From contig CM053332.1 of assembly GCA_028583605.1 (NCBI GenBank), positions 23,936,692 to 24,000,691 on the forward strand: a stretch of DNA of 64,000 nucleotides. The letters are read 5' to 3'. A model generated the notes under the pieces. The model was not told where the DNA came from. It made no database searches and saw only the letters and a list, made by a program, of their open reading frames with translations. A program made the position numbers and the translations under genes. This document shows, piece after piece, positions 36,680 through 47,983 of the stretch. Position 1 is the stretch's first letter; each line of letters opens with the position of its first letter. This stretch comes from Dastarcus helophoroides. Lineage: Eukaryota > Arthropoda > Insecta > Coleoptera > Bothrideridae.

Positions 36680-39600
36680 AGTGTACCCATTTTCTAGGCA
36701 TTGAAATAACTAGTGCATGGGTCGGAAAACATTTATTATAAAAATTGTAGAGCATAAAATTTGCCACAAATTTTGTTTTAAATATTTTTTGATACTCTCA
36801 ACCGTTTTTGAGATAAAGGGCAGAGCTCAGTCATACATATTATAATGCAAGGTCAATTATGCAAAGCATTTATTGCAAATGATAATGATGATTTAATAAC
36901 GTTATACATTTTACCGAACTTTATTACATTACAGTATATGGCTGAGCACAGCCCATTATCTCAAAAACGGTCGAGCGTATGAAATGTTTCAACCAAAATT
37001 TGTCGGAAATGTTATGTGCTACAATTTTTGTAATACATGTTAACATCATTAAAGCTATACAAATCGAGATAATCGCAAAAAATCGATTTTTGTGATCTTT
37101 GATCTTGAATAATTTACGACGCAGACACGGAATTCTGTAAGACTTTTGAGACAACTTTTAGAACGCCAAAATGAAGTTTTCAGCTTATTATATCTCATTC
37201 TCAGGTGAAACCCTTAATATGTCTGAGCTAGTACGGTCATTTAAGCACAAAAAAGCGTAAAGTTCAAAATGAGAAAAAATAAGATGGAAGCTTGTTTACA
37301 TCTTCATTTTGGCGTTGTAAGAGTTGTCCTAAAAGTCTCATGAAATCTAGTGTTTGTTTCGTAAGTTATTCAACGTCAAAGTTCACAAAAATCGGTTTCT
37401 CGCGATTATCTTGGTTTCTGTAGCTTCAATGATGTTAACATCTATTATAAAAATTGTAGAGCATAAAATTTGCGACAACTTTTGTAACAAATATTTTCTC
37501 ATATGCCCAACAGTTAGTAAATTATTTAAGATCAAAGTTACAAAAATTGGTTTTTTTCGATTATCTCGGTTACTGCAACTTTAATGATGTTAACATTTAT
37601 TATGAAATTTGTAGAGCATAAAATTTGCCACAAATTTTGTTTCAAACATTTTTTATATGGTCAACCGTTAATAAATTATTCAAGGTCAAATTTCCTAAAA
37701 ATCAGTTTTTTGCAATTATCTAGGTTTCTATAGCTTCCATTATGTTAACGTTTATAATAAAAAATGTAAAGCATAAAATTTGCCACAAGTTTTGTTTTAA
37801 ACATTTTTTCATATGGTCAACCGTTAGTAAATTATTCAAGGTCAAAGTTCCTAAAAATCAGTTTTTTGCAATTATCCCGGTTTTTATAGCTTCTATGATG
37901 TTAACTTTTATAATAAAAATTGTAAAGAATAAACTTTTTTACAAGTTTTGTTCATGAAATTTTTTTATATGGTCAATCGTTAGTAATTTAGTTAAGATCA
38001 AAGTTCCTAAAAATCAGTTTTTTGCAATTATCTTGGTTTCTATAGCTTCTATGATGTTAATGTTTATAATAAAATCTGTAAATCATAAAATTTGTTACAA
38101 GTTTTGTCTAAGACATTTTGTTATATGGTCAACCGTTAGTAAATTATTCAAGGTCAAAGTTCCTAAAAATCAGTTTTTTGCAATTATCTCGGTTTCTATA
38201 GCTTCTATGATGTTAACGTTTGTAATAAAAATTGTAAAGCATAAAATTTGCCACAATGTTAGTTTAAGACATTTTTTTATATGGTCAACCGTTAGTAAAT
38301 TATTCAAGGTCAAAGTTCCTAAAAATCATTTTTTTGCAATTATCTCGGTTTTTATAGCTTCTATGATGTTAACGTTTGTAATAATAATTGTAAAGCATAA
38401 AATTTGCAACAACTTTTGTAACAAATATTTTTTCATATGGTCAACCGTTAGTAAATTATTCAAGGTCAAAGTTCCTAAAAATCAGTTTTTTGCATTTATC
38501 TCGGTTTCTATAGCTTCTATGATGTTAATGTTTATAATAAAAATTGTAGAGCATAAAATTTGCCACAATGTTAGTTTAAGACATTTTTTTATATGGTCAA
38601 CCGTTAGTAAATTATTCAAGGTCAAATTTCTTAAAAATCATTTTTTTGCAATTATCTCGGTTTTTATAGCATCTATGATGTTAATGTTTATAATAATAAT
38701 TGTAAAGCATAAAATTTGCAACAACTTTTGTAACAAATATTTTTCTATATGGTCAACCGTTAATAAATTATTCAAGGTCAAAGTTCCTAAAAATCAGTTT
38801 TTTGCAATTATCTCGGTTTCTATAGCTTCTATGTTGTTAACGTTTATAATAAAAATTGTAAAGCATAAAATTTGCCACAAGGTTAGTTTAAGACATTTTT
38901 TTACATGGTCAACCGTTAGTAAATTATTCAAGGTCAAAGTTCCTAAAAATCATTTTTTTGCAATTATCTCGGTTTTTATAGCTTCTATGATGTTAACGTT
39001 TGTAATAAAAATTGTAAAGCATAAAATTTGCCACAATGTTAGTTTAAGACATTTTTTTATATGGTCAACCGTTAGTAAATTATTCAAGGTCAAAGTTCCT
39101 AAAAATCAGTTTTTTGCAATTATCTCGGTTTCTATAGCTTCTATGATGTTAACGTTTGTAATAAAAATTGTAAAGCATAAAATTTGCCACAATGTTAGTT
39201 TAAGACATTTTTTTATATGGTCAACCGTTAGTAAATTATTCAAGGTCAAAGTTCCTAAAAATCATTTTTTTGCAATTATCTCGGTTTTTATAGCTTCTAT
39301 GATGTTAACGTTTATAATAATAATTGTAAAGCATAAAATTTGCAACAACTTTTGTAACAAATATTTTCTCATATGTCCAACAGTTAGTAAATTATTTAAG
39401 ATCAAAGTTACAAAAATCGGTTTTTCGCGATTATCTCGATTTCTGTAGCTATAAAATGTTAACATCTATTATAAAAATTGTAGAGCATAAAATTTGCCAC
39501 AAATTTTGTTCTAAATATTTTTTGATACTCCCAACCGTTTTTAACATAGAGCGCAGCGCTCAGTCATACATATTGTAATGCAAGGTCAATTATACAAAGT

Positions 39601-40550
39601 ATTTATTGTAAATGATAACAACGATTTCATAATTTTATACAAGGTGCTATTTATCGAGATTTATTGCATTACAGTATGTGACTGAGCGCGGCCCATTATC
39701 TCAAAAACGGTCAAGCGTATAAAAAAATGTTTCAAACAAAATTTGTCGGAAATTTTATGCTCTACAATTTTTATAATACATGTTAATATCATGGGAGCTA
39801 TACAAACCGAGATAATCGCAAAAAACAGGTTTTTTGAGCTTTGACCTTGAATAATTTACGACGCAGACACGAAATTCTATACGACTTTTGAGACAACTTT
39901 TAGAACGCCAACATGAAGGTTTATACGAGCTTCTACTTTATTATCTCTCATTCCCAGGTAAAATGGGCTAGTAAAGTCACTTAAGCAAAAAAAAAAGCGT
40001 AAATCTCTAAATGAGAAAAAATAAGATGGAAACTTGTATATTTCTATATTTTGACGTTCTAAAGGTTATCTTAAAAGTCTCATCAAATCTCGTGTCTGCT
40101 TCGTAATTTATTCAACGTCGAAGTTCACAAAAATCAGATTCTCTCGATTATCTAGGTTTTTGTAGCTCCAATGACGTTAACGTTTATTATAAAAATTGTA
40201 GAGCATAAAATTTGCGACAAATTTTGTTGTAAAAGTTTTTTCATTCGCTCGACCCTTTTTGAGATAATGGGCAGAGATCGCGCAACGCTCAGCCATATAT
40301 AACGCAATGCAAGATTAATCGTAAAACTTGGTGAATAGTAGCTTGTATAAATTTATTAAATTATTAATATCTTTAATAATAAATAATTAGCCCGATTGAC
40401 CTTGAGTTACAATATGTATGACTGAGTGTTACCTTTTATCTCAAAAACGGTTGAGCGTATGAAAAAATATTTTAAACAAAATTTATCACAAATTTTATGC
40501 TCTTCAATTTTTATACCTCTATTGTCTTGAGGACCACCTTAAAAGCCCCT
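36680..40550. repeat. Complex satellite block, 156-bp monomer array in the centre
   Basis: Between about 37340 and 39500 about thirteen 156-bp monomers stand head to tail (core AAATTATTCAAGGTCAAAGT, ATTATCTCGGTTT, ATGATGTTAACGTTT, AAGCATAAAATTTGC). Alternating monomers differ in a consistent way, giving a 312-bp dimeric unit. The flanks (36.7-37.3 and 39.5-40.5 kb) carry older, partly inverted relatives plus a longer unit with TCAGTCATACATATT repeated directly at about 36830 and 39555. Because 156 is divisible by 3, one frame stays open for 471 codons (38033-39448); this is a by-product of the period. Confidence 0.85.
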
Positions 40551-40638
40551 TATTTAGGGGGCTCCAAAAAAATCATATTTGGCACGGACGCATAATATCT
40601 GGAGTTATAAAGGGTCCTATATCTCAAATAGCATAAGG

Positions 40639-41291
40639 TAGGGATGATCGATATTCATCGATGGTGAAAGAACATCGATCTTTAGTGGAAAAACATCGAT
40701 GTTTTAATATCGATGTCGAGTTTTCGATAATACTGACACATCGATGTTATGAGAATAAAATCGGAACATCGATATCGATACACTCTAAGTCTAGGGTTAG
40801 GCCATCTAGCGTGATTAGGTGTAACAATTAGTATTATTTTACCTTCACCCAATTTACACTAGATGTCGCTGATCGATGTAACCAAATTTAAACCAACAAA
40901 ATAAAAAATTGTCAATTTAAAGCCACGGTCAACTTTTTTTCTTATCTAAGAATAAAGTGGGAGCGACTGTTGGTAGGACTAAATTTTTTTTAGTAATGAA
41001 ACTTCGAAAACGAAATAATAGGTATAGTAAATATACTCTATATTGTACTCTATGTCTGTCCAGTAAACTCAAACTTTTGCAGTAATGTAACCCAACAATC
41101 TACCACGAATTTGTTTACGTCGCTTACTATATGTATACCTTATAATAAAATGGATTGCTTTTTTTTACCTAAAACGTCGATGTTTTTGGACATCGATATT
41201 TTTCTTTCGATATTGATCGTACATCGATACTTATAAAACGATGTTAATATTGATGTCAATATCGATGTTTTTCTAATATGGATTATCCCTA
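40639..41291. mobile_element. hAT-like MITE with CATCGATG subterminal repeats
   Basis: The ends TAGGGATGATC and GATTATCCCTA are imperfect inverted repeats, flanked by GCATAAGG (40631-40638) and GCAAAAGG (41292-41299), a 7-of-8 matching target duplication. ACATCGATGTT repeats crowd both subterminal zones. No coding sequence. Confidence 0.7.
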
Positions 41292-41299
41292 GCAAAAGG

Positions 41300-42142
41300 C
41301 CTTATCAAGACTAAATCCGGCTCTGTTATTAAGATATTTTCAATTTTTGAAGATATTTAAAACTTTTTCGATAATAACAATTTACTTTCTTAGTTAGTAA
41401 ATGACACAATTTCGCTTCACTTACATAACAAACTAACATTATCACTTAATATTCGACAAATAATGATCTTTTAATCTGCTATTAATGCATCGAGAACGAA
41501 ATGCATTGTCGATGTAAAATTGGAGGTGAAAGTTGACATTTTCGATCCTTGACTTGGTAACTTTCTCTGCATATTGGAACTACCTTTTGAAGATGTCCGT
41601 TAATGATAGAATTTTTTCACGATATGACTTTCATTGTCGCTTATTAATTCGAGGACAGTTTCGACATAATATGGTTAATCAAAGACGAGGACTGTTAGTT
41701 GATGATTGCGTTTCCTTTCGGATCTTGATTCTTTTTCTACGACTTCTTTATCGTCATATCTTCTGAAATTGGTAATCTAACAGGCAAACGTAATCAAGTA
41801 TCAAGGGCTGTAGAAGAAGATATAGACAAAGCGACGAAAAAAATCAAATTAAATACTTATCAACCCGCTTAACCGAATAAATGGAATTTTAAAAATATTA
41901 AGAGAGTGAGCACACAACCATTTAATGCCATGTATCGACATATGATGTGTTAAATATAAAAATATGTTAAAACTGCAGAGAGAAAAAATGAAATTAATTC
42001 ATAAAAGCTTTATACATTCATAAAATGCATCCAAAATCTCAATAAAAAAGACGAAATTACATGAAAAAAATAATTTTTATTATTAGTAACATAATTATTC
42101 TCTTCTCGTCTTTTCTTTCACTTTTTTCACCTCCTCCAAACT
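41300..42142. other. Unassigned DNA
   Basis: No feature recognised; the 77-residue frame at 41533-41766 lacks support. Confidence 0.5.
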
Positions 42143-42241
42143 TGATGGAACGGACTGGTCCTTGGTTACCTTCAAAAATTGAAACACAGAACTTGTCCCC
42201 TGAAACCAAGAAAGATTAAAAAACACAACAAAGGTTACTGG

Positions 42242-42280
42242 CTAACGCGTTTCGACAGCCAAGCTGTCATCTTCAGAGAG
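42242..42280 (-). ncRNA. Hammerhead ribozyme-like motif (family B, left arm)
   Basis: On the minus strand: CTGAAGA, helix II GACAGC-TTG-GCTGTC, GAAAC, palindrome ACGCGT, triplet GTT. A single unpaired U lies between CTGAAGA and helix II, a departure from the canonical core. Helix I is weaker than in the right arm (only two pairs next to the core). Confidence 0.55.
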
Positions 42281-42289
42281 AAACTGAAA

Positions 42290-42330
42290 CTCTCTGAAGA
42301 TGACAGCTTGGCTGTCGAAACGCGTTAGAG
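42290..42330 (+). ncRNA. Hammerhead ribozyme-like motif (family B, right arm)
   Basis: Helix I pairs CTCT before the core with AGAG after GTT. The core is CTGAAGA, helix II GACAGC/GCTGTC with a TTG loop, then GAAAC and ACGCGT (helix III). Predicted cleavage is after GTT (position 42326). The one-base U insertion before helix II may lower activity. Confidence 0.6.
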
Positions 42331-42436
42331 CAACCTTTGTTGTGTTTTTTAATCCTCCAAATACTACATATTTCTAATTTATAAAGCTTGTCCCAGTTTT
42401 AGAATTGATTATGAAAATTTGTTTAAAGTATTTGAT

Positions 42437-42652
42437 AATTGAAATACAAATCTTGTCCCCTGAACCCAAGAAATATTAAGACACAGCAAAGGTTTCTCTG
42501 AGAGAGATACTGAGTATCTCTCTGAAGATTATAGCTTGGCTATCGAAACGCGTTAGAGCAACGTTTGCTGTGTTTTTTAATCTTTTTTGGTTTCAGGGGA
42601 TAAGATTTATATTTTAATTTTTGAAGGTAACCAAGGACCAATTCGTTCCACC
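42437..42652. repeat. Family-B palindrome 2
   Basis: The left arm (AATTGAAATACAAATCTTGT through CAGCAAAGG) lacks the ribozyme. The right arm holds an intact-looking one and ends near GGACCAATTCGTTCCACC. Confidence 0.8.
42518..42558 (+). ncRNA. Hammerhead ribozyme-like motif (family B) with covarying helix II
   Basis: Same layout as 42290-42330. Helix II reads ATAGC-TTG-GCTAT where the other copy has ACAGC/GCTGT: a C-G pair became U-A by changes on both sides. The outermost helix II pair is lost (T opposite C). GAAAC, ACGCGT, GTT and the AGAG of helix I are kept. Confidence 0.6.
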
Positions 42653-42713
42653 AAAAAAAAAACGAGTATTTGATGGAAAATGATACGCTAGATACTTAAT
42701 ATATAAAATAGAC

Positions 42714-42719
42714 TTTATT
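42714..42719 (-). terminator. Poly(A) signal AATAAA of the small secreted-peptide gene
   Basis: TTTATT on the + strand reads AATAAA on the minus strand, about 295 bp after the stop at 43014. No nearer AATAAA was noticed. Confidence 0.6.
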
Positions 42720-43013
42720 ATAAAATATGTACAAATAAAAACATAAGAAAACTAATAGTATACTACGATAGTTGGCACTTTACATGGAAGAATATCACTT
42801 TTAAACTAGACGTTTCGCAAGTAATAGTAAAGAACGGAGATAAAATAAATAGGAACGAGCTAAAATAAGATGAAATAATAGTAAAATTATAAATAACAGT
42901 AGACTAGAAATAGACGTTGCATGCAATAGATAGATAAAAACTGTAAAGATTCACTGAAGTTAACGCGAAGGAAGTTAAAAAAAAGTATCACGATTTATCT
43001 TCAGGTTTAAAAA

Positions 43014-43375
43014 TTAAGTTCTGCCAACTTGGTCGATTTGCTGTTGGAGATTATTCACTACTTCGGAGGGGAACTGGTCTCCGAGGATTTCGAACAAATT
43101 GACTTTCTGATTTCCAGGAATACTCTCGTAAGCTCCAATTTCGATACCCTCCTGAACCTGTAACAATGACGATACGATGTATATTATGCTCTTGTGACAG
43201 AGACTATCTTTTAATGAAGAATGAATCGTACCTTTTGAATTTGGGCATCTTTGGGTATTAAGAATGTATCTTGTGCTTGTCTAATGGCTTCATTTGTATA
43301 AGCACCTCCTTCTTTTTGAGGAAATGCAGCCGAGATTGCGAAGAATGCGAAGAGGGAAAACAATACGACTTTCAT
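43014..43375 (-). CDS. Small secreted peptide, two exons, 95 residues
   Basis: Exon 1 is 43375-43232 (48 codons) and exon 2 is 43157-43014 (47 codons plus TAA). The 74-bp phase-0 intron has donor AAAAG|GTACGA and acceptor TTGTTACAG|GTTCAG. Residues 1-17, starting MKVVLFSLFAFFAISA, are a clear signal peptide, probably cut near AAF. The mature part is short, acidic, cysteine-free and Gln/Asn-rich, with IPKDAQIQK, GAYESIPG and LFEILGDQFPSEVVNNLQQQ. That is helical in character and lacks dibasic processing sites, which argues against a classic neuropeptide. The real gene is suggested by intact splice sites, the signal peptide and a poly(A) signal. I do not recognise the family; a haemolymph or gland secretory peptide is conceivable. 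Confidence 0.85.
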
Positions 43376-43378
43376 TTT

Positions 43379-44130
43379 CCTAAAAACACGATCATGTGTA
43401 ATTTGATGGTTATTTTATTATACCATACAATGACGCGATGACATGTCAGATTTGTCAATGTATTTCTTTTATGATTAACAAATAGTTATTAAATATTTCA
43501 AAAAAAATCTTTCAAGGTAATAATTTATGACTGACCAATGCTTTAGCAAAAAATGTAACTCAAATTGCTTAAAAAAGGGGAATTACGAAAAAGTCAAATA
43601 AAATGAATTCACTTAATAATGAGTCGAGAAAATCTTGCAGTAGATGTAAACATATATTTTATAAAATAGATATAGATAAATAGCTGAGCAATAAACCTAG
43701 ATATTCGAATGAGAGCAAAGTTAATGTATACAAATTCCATGAAAACATTTAAAATGTTAAATAATTCTGTTTAGTAACACACTCGCAACGTATTACATAA
43801 GCCAAATATAAACATAATTTACTTTTCATACATAATAAATAGAATATTCCATTCACAAGTCCATATCATTGAACACTTTCGCTTAAAATTATGGATTATT
43901 AAAATTTTTACGTTTGCGAAAGTATTTCCGAACAAAAATTGGAAAGTTCGATGGCAATTTTAGTTTGTTAGTAAACTGAATGTGTAATATCTTCCGGGTT
44001 TTTTTTAATCAATTCACTCATATCGTATTCACGAGTTCACTATTCCCTTACTTTCACTCTTACCTTAAATACACCAGAAACACTTACAACGAGCGATTCA
44101 AATCGATAAAGAAATTCTCATCTATATATA
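43379..44130 (-). promoter_or_regulatory. Possible 5'UTR intron and TATA box of the secreted-peptide gene
   Basis: An acceptor TGTTTTTAG|GAAA lies four bases before the ATG. A donor GTT|GTAAGT stands at 44088/44087, and TATATATA at 44130-44123 on the minus strand is about 35-40 bp upstream of it. Together they fit a very short non-coding first exon and a ~708-bp intron. Spacing is plausible but the first exon would be tiny. The + strand frame at 43980-44321 over this interval has no support. Confidence 0.4.
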
Positions 44131-44329
44131 AGATACACCATCCTCCCAGTTTTTCTCCCTTCCCAAATCACCATGAGTATGTGTATGTGTTCAAAGCACG
44201 CACTTATATGCACAAAGTCCCACGCGTCGACCTACCATCGAAATCGCGATGGTGGTATAAATTATTCGAAAAGTTATTTGACAATATGGTATTCCGAATG
44301 GATGGGTTGCCTAAAGTTTAGGCCAGCAC

Positions 44330-45020
44330 TTAGGCCACCCTTTCCGGGCCCATTGTGCTATCGCCGTGATTGAGGTGTCCTTATTCATTCAGCCACCCAA
44401 CCTTGTTGAGCAACTGAAGAACTTCCCTTGGATGCGCCTCTCTCAAACTGGCCACACCAGGCCAGCGTGGATCCTCTGATTGACGCTAGTGCCGGGCAGT
44501 GACACATCACCTGCTCGACACTCTAATCTTCTTCTAAACACCCTCTGCAGCTCGGGTCGTTTATAATTCCTATTCTGTGGATGTGTTTGTTTAATCGACA
44601 GTGACCTGTCCAAATCCTTACAAGTTTCCTGAGACTATTCCTCGAGAGTTGTAGGCATAGTTTTGCCCTTTCCCTACGCTGCATTCTAATCAATGCGTGA
44701 GTTTGTCGGCATGTTGTTATTGATGCCCATATGGCTTTGCGTTTATGATAAATTTCTTCGTTAAGTAGGGATCTTACGGTTGATCTCGCCAGGGGAAGGA
44801 TTGGTTTTGGTCCAACGAATTGTCCCTCCGAACCCTTCCTCGCCAGTTTGTCGGCGCGTTCGTTTCCCTCTTCTCCAGAATGTCCTTTGATCCATATTAG
44901 ATCAATTGCATTCTCTTGTGATAGACGTTCTAAAGCTAGGTGGCAGTACCATACCAGTATTGAGTTTGTTTTCACATTTCTCAGGGCCTTAAGGGCTGCC
45001 TGACTGTCCTTTATTTGGAT
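44330..45020 (-). pseudogene. LINE RNase H domain fragment
   Basis: Minus-strand translation gives KDSQAALKAL, then WIKGHSGEEGNERADKLA, the third and fourth RNase H motifs, then an Arg-rich tail and a C-x2-C zinc-knuckle-like end. A stop after EED interrupts the usual continuation (CHCPALASIRGSTLAW), which resumes in frame. This is the 3' end of an RNase H-bearing non-LTR retrotransposon (I/Jockey/R1-like groups carry one). Reverse transcriptase is absent, so the copy is dead. Confidence 0.8.
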
Positions 45021-45045
45021 ATATTTTCGTATTCGTTACACGAAT

Positions 45046-45253
45046 TGTTTTAGGAAAAGACACTGGAGTGCGTGCTAAGATTGGCACTAGAACGCCTGCT
45101 GAGATTGGCACTAAAACCGGTGCCAGAAATGGCACGCCAAACAATTCTCTTAATATATAAGTACCACGCAGCGGGGGTGCTTGTATTTAATGAACTCATA
45201 ATACTAGATTAGTTACCTCACTATTAGTGATCTTTGATACTTCGTACGTAACA
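45046..45253 (+). mobile_element. LTR-like sequence, 208 bp
   Basis: Runs TGTTTTAGGAAAAG ... TTCGTACGTAACA with internal AATATATAAGTACC (TATA-like) and a direct repeat GATTGGCACTA. TG...CA ends and a TATA region suggest a short solo LTR, but no target duplication is seen. Confidence 0.35.
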
Positions 45254-46321
45254 TGATTGTAATTGTCAGCTATAACGACTGCAAATAGTAGATAATAAAA
45301 ATGTTTCTCTAAGATAAAGTCGAAAGTCAGTTACAAATCACTCAATGGGATTTATGTCTGTTGAGTATTTATCTGGCTAAACCAAAGACTAAGCTAATCA
45401 TAGGTTACAAGTTGGAAATATTTAGAACGACCGTAAGGTATTCTTAAGAGCAAGGAAGACCCAAAACCGGTTTTTCTTTATAAATATTTTCAACTGCAGT
45501 ACGTTGGACTGTTTTATTCAAATTAACCGCGTATTTCAATTACCACTTAATTGAATTTTAATGCCTTAACTATGCATTACTAATCGACGAGAAAGAAAAC
45601 TACGTTTGCATATATTCCGAACCTTAGAGATGACCTCGATGCTTCTTCATGTTTTCATGTTTCATTCGCGATATACTATAATTATTAAGCTGTAATGGTT
45701 TATCGCTAACACTTTTGCAACAGTTTCGAATGGTACCTAGAAATGAGAAGATTATCAAATTATGATGGTACACTTCTACATTTACCGCAGGAAAAGTGTT
45801 ACGTGTGCATTGTGCGATATGTATTCACATATTTAGTGCTAATCTATTCAATAAATTTCTAACATTGACTGACAGACAACGCATAACCTAAACAAATAGA
45901 TTTAGGAGCATGGAATTTCTCACATGTATTCCCTGAAATACGTAGGTGCGCATTAAGAAAGCATTTTTCAAAATTCAGCCTCTAAGATAGTAAAAATGGA
46001 CATTAACGGCTTTATGTAATTAATAATACACAAAATTCTATTTAAAATTGCCTATATGTGTTAACTCATCACAATAAAGTCAATTTTTTTTTAAAGTGGG
46101 GATTTTAAAACATTTTCAAAAATAGTCCAAACTGCAAAAATATAGATTCGAAAAACTAAAAAGTTTTCACCCAACTTCCCAAAAAACTAAAATTTTTCGA
46201 AGATTTGCAATTAAAGAAAAGCTAAAGTTTATGAAAGCGTAGAAAAGAAATCGATAAAAAAATATTTTTAGAAATTTCGACTTTTTTCCTTGAAATTTCT
46301 GCTTTTTTTCTCAGCTAGTCG
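45254..46321. other. Unassigned AT-rich DNA
   Basis: No gene, repeat end or motif recognised. Confidence 0.5.
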
Positions 46322-46326
46322 TAAAA

Positions 46327-46592
46327 TACGAGGGCGAATCAAGTATAAACCGAAATTTCTATCATGTCGTCGGGAGTGTGCATCTACTCTTAGACATATT
46401 AGGTGGGGATATCACGTGACTTCCTACGCTCAAGCGTATTCCGTTCTCGCCGTTCGTCAGTTGTAAATATAATGAGTGAACAAGAGGTTCATCCGCACGT
46501 TGCGCAAAGCATGATTACTACATTTCTTGCCGTTGAAGATGTAAAGTCCGTCGAAATTCTTCGTAGACTAGAAGCACAGTTTGGGGATACTT
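46327..46592 (+). pseudogene. Mariner-like element A, 5' part
   Basis: A terminal-repeat-like TACGAGGGCGAATCAAGTAT is followed by an ATG at 46471 opening MSEQEVHPHVAQSMITTFLA and ending at GDT, the N-terminal helix-turn-helix part of a mariner-family transposase. The frame is cut by the tandem array starting at 46593. The following codons (GDTCLKKTQVYEW) survive inside the array units, and the next part of the gene resumes at 49567. Confidence 0.75.
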
Positions 46593-46659
46593 TGACCAAT
46601 CAAATGTTCTGTAATTAAACAGTTAAACGTGCTTAAAATTGAAAATATGTACAACCGCA

Positions 46660-46702
46660 ACCATAGACTAGTTTCGGCCTTCCTTGGCCTCATCAGCATG
46701 GT
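46660..46702 (-). ncRNA. Hammerhead ribozyme, array unit 1
   Basis: Minus strand: ACCATG (helix I), CTGATGA, GGCC-AAGGAA-GGCC (helix II), GAAAC, TA, GTC, TATGGT (helix I 3' strand). All core residues are present. Helix I has six pairs, the one next to the core being a G-U wobble. Helix III is the two-pair palindrome ACTAGT. Cleavage would follow the C of GTC. Confidence 0.8.
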
Positions 46703-47298
46703 ACGGTGGTTGTATACACTTCCAACTTAAAGCCGTTAGTCAGTCGTATAAACATCCAAGAGGGTAAACCTCCATTGGGTGAGTTGTAACTGACTTTTAA
46801 CTGTTTATTACGCAAACATTTTCGCTACATGCTAATTGAAGCATTCTTCTCTGCTGAGATAATAAACCTTCTATATACGAATATATACAAGTTTATTACG
46901 ATGCAATTGAAATCTAATTTCATTAGAATCTAATGAAAACTAGACTGCAATTGCAAAGTTCACGTAGATGAGGCAAAGCTTGTATCACGGGTTGCATCGC
47001 AACATCCATAGATACAAACGTCTTCGGCGTGACTTTACTTTCATCTAGTTTTTGACAAATGACCAATCAAATGTTCTGTAATTAAACAGTTAAACAGTTA
47101 GATTCTAAGAAATTAATTTCAATTGCATCGTAATAACTTGTATATATTCATATATACAATCTTATCTTTATCTTTTATCTTTTTTATTATCCAGTTGGGG
47201 ATACTTGTTTAAGAGAAAACTCAAGTGTATGAATGACCAATTAAATGTTCTGTAATTAAACAGTGAACATGTTTAAAATTGAAAATATGTACAACTCA

Positions 47299-47341
47299 AC
47301 CATAGACTAGTTTCGGCCTTCCTTGGCCTCATCAGTATGGT
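47299..47341 (-). ncRNA. Hammerhead ribozyme, array unit 2
   Basis: As unit 1, but helix I is a perfect six-pair ACCATA/TATGGT; helix II GGCC/GGCC and the core are intact. It stands 639 bp from unit 1. Confidence 0.82.
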
Positions 47342-47940
47342 ACGGTGGTTGTATACACTTCCAACTTAAAGCCGTAGTCAGTCGTATAAATATCCAAGAA
47401 AGTAAACCTCGCATTGGGTGATTGTAACTTGACTTTTAACTGTTTATTACGCAAACATTTTCGCTAATGCTAATTGAAGCATTCTTCTCTGCTGAGATAA
47501 TAAACCTTCTATATACGAATATATACAAGTTTATTACGATGCAATTGAAATCTAATTTCATTAGAATCTAATGAAAACTAGACTGCAATTGCAAAGTTCA
47601 CGTAGATGAGGCAAAGCTTGTATCACGGGTTGCATCGCAACATCCATAGATACAAACGTCTTCGGCGTGACTTTACTTTCATCTAGTTTTTGACAAATGA
47701 CCAATCAAATGTTCTGTAATTAAACAGTTAAACAGTTAGATTCTAATGAAATTAGATTTCAATTGCATCGTAATAAACTTGTATATATTCATATATACAA
47801 TCTTATCTTTATCTTTTATCTTTTTTATTATCCAGTTGGGGATACTTGTTTAAAGAAAACTCAAGTGTATGAATGACCAATTAAATGTTCTGTAATTAAA
47901 CAGCTGAACATGTTTAAAATTGAAAATATGTACAACTTCA

Positions 47941-47983
47941 ACCATAGACTAGTTTCGGCCTTCCTTGGTCTCATCAGTATGGT
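47941..47983 (-). ncRNA. Hammerhead ribozyme, array unit 3
   Basis: The core and helix I are identical to unit 2. One substitution makes helix II GACC/GGCC, leaving an A-C mismatch. It stands 642 bp from unit 2. Confidence 0.78.

Larger units (their letters stand above)
42143..42352. repeat. Family-B palindrome 1 with two facing hammerheads
   Basis: The left arm starts TGGAACGGACTGGTCC. The ribozyme-bearing ends meet head to head around 42280-42290 (AGAGAGAAACTGAAACTCTC). The right arm ends in CAACCTTTGTTGTGTTTTTT. Each arm carries one hammerhead motif. Confidence 0.85.

Noticed and set aside
38033..39448. 471-codon open frame as a membrane-protein gene
   Set aside because: It is an exact consequence of a 156-bp satellite period; there is no start context, no splice sites, and the nearby diverged monomers carry stops.
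43980..44321. Plus-strand 113-residue frame
   Set aside because: No homology cue or codon pattern; it overlaps the likely promoter and 5'UTR of the minus-strand peptide gene.
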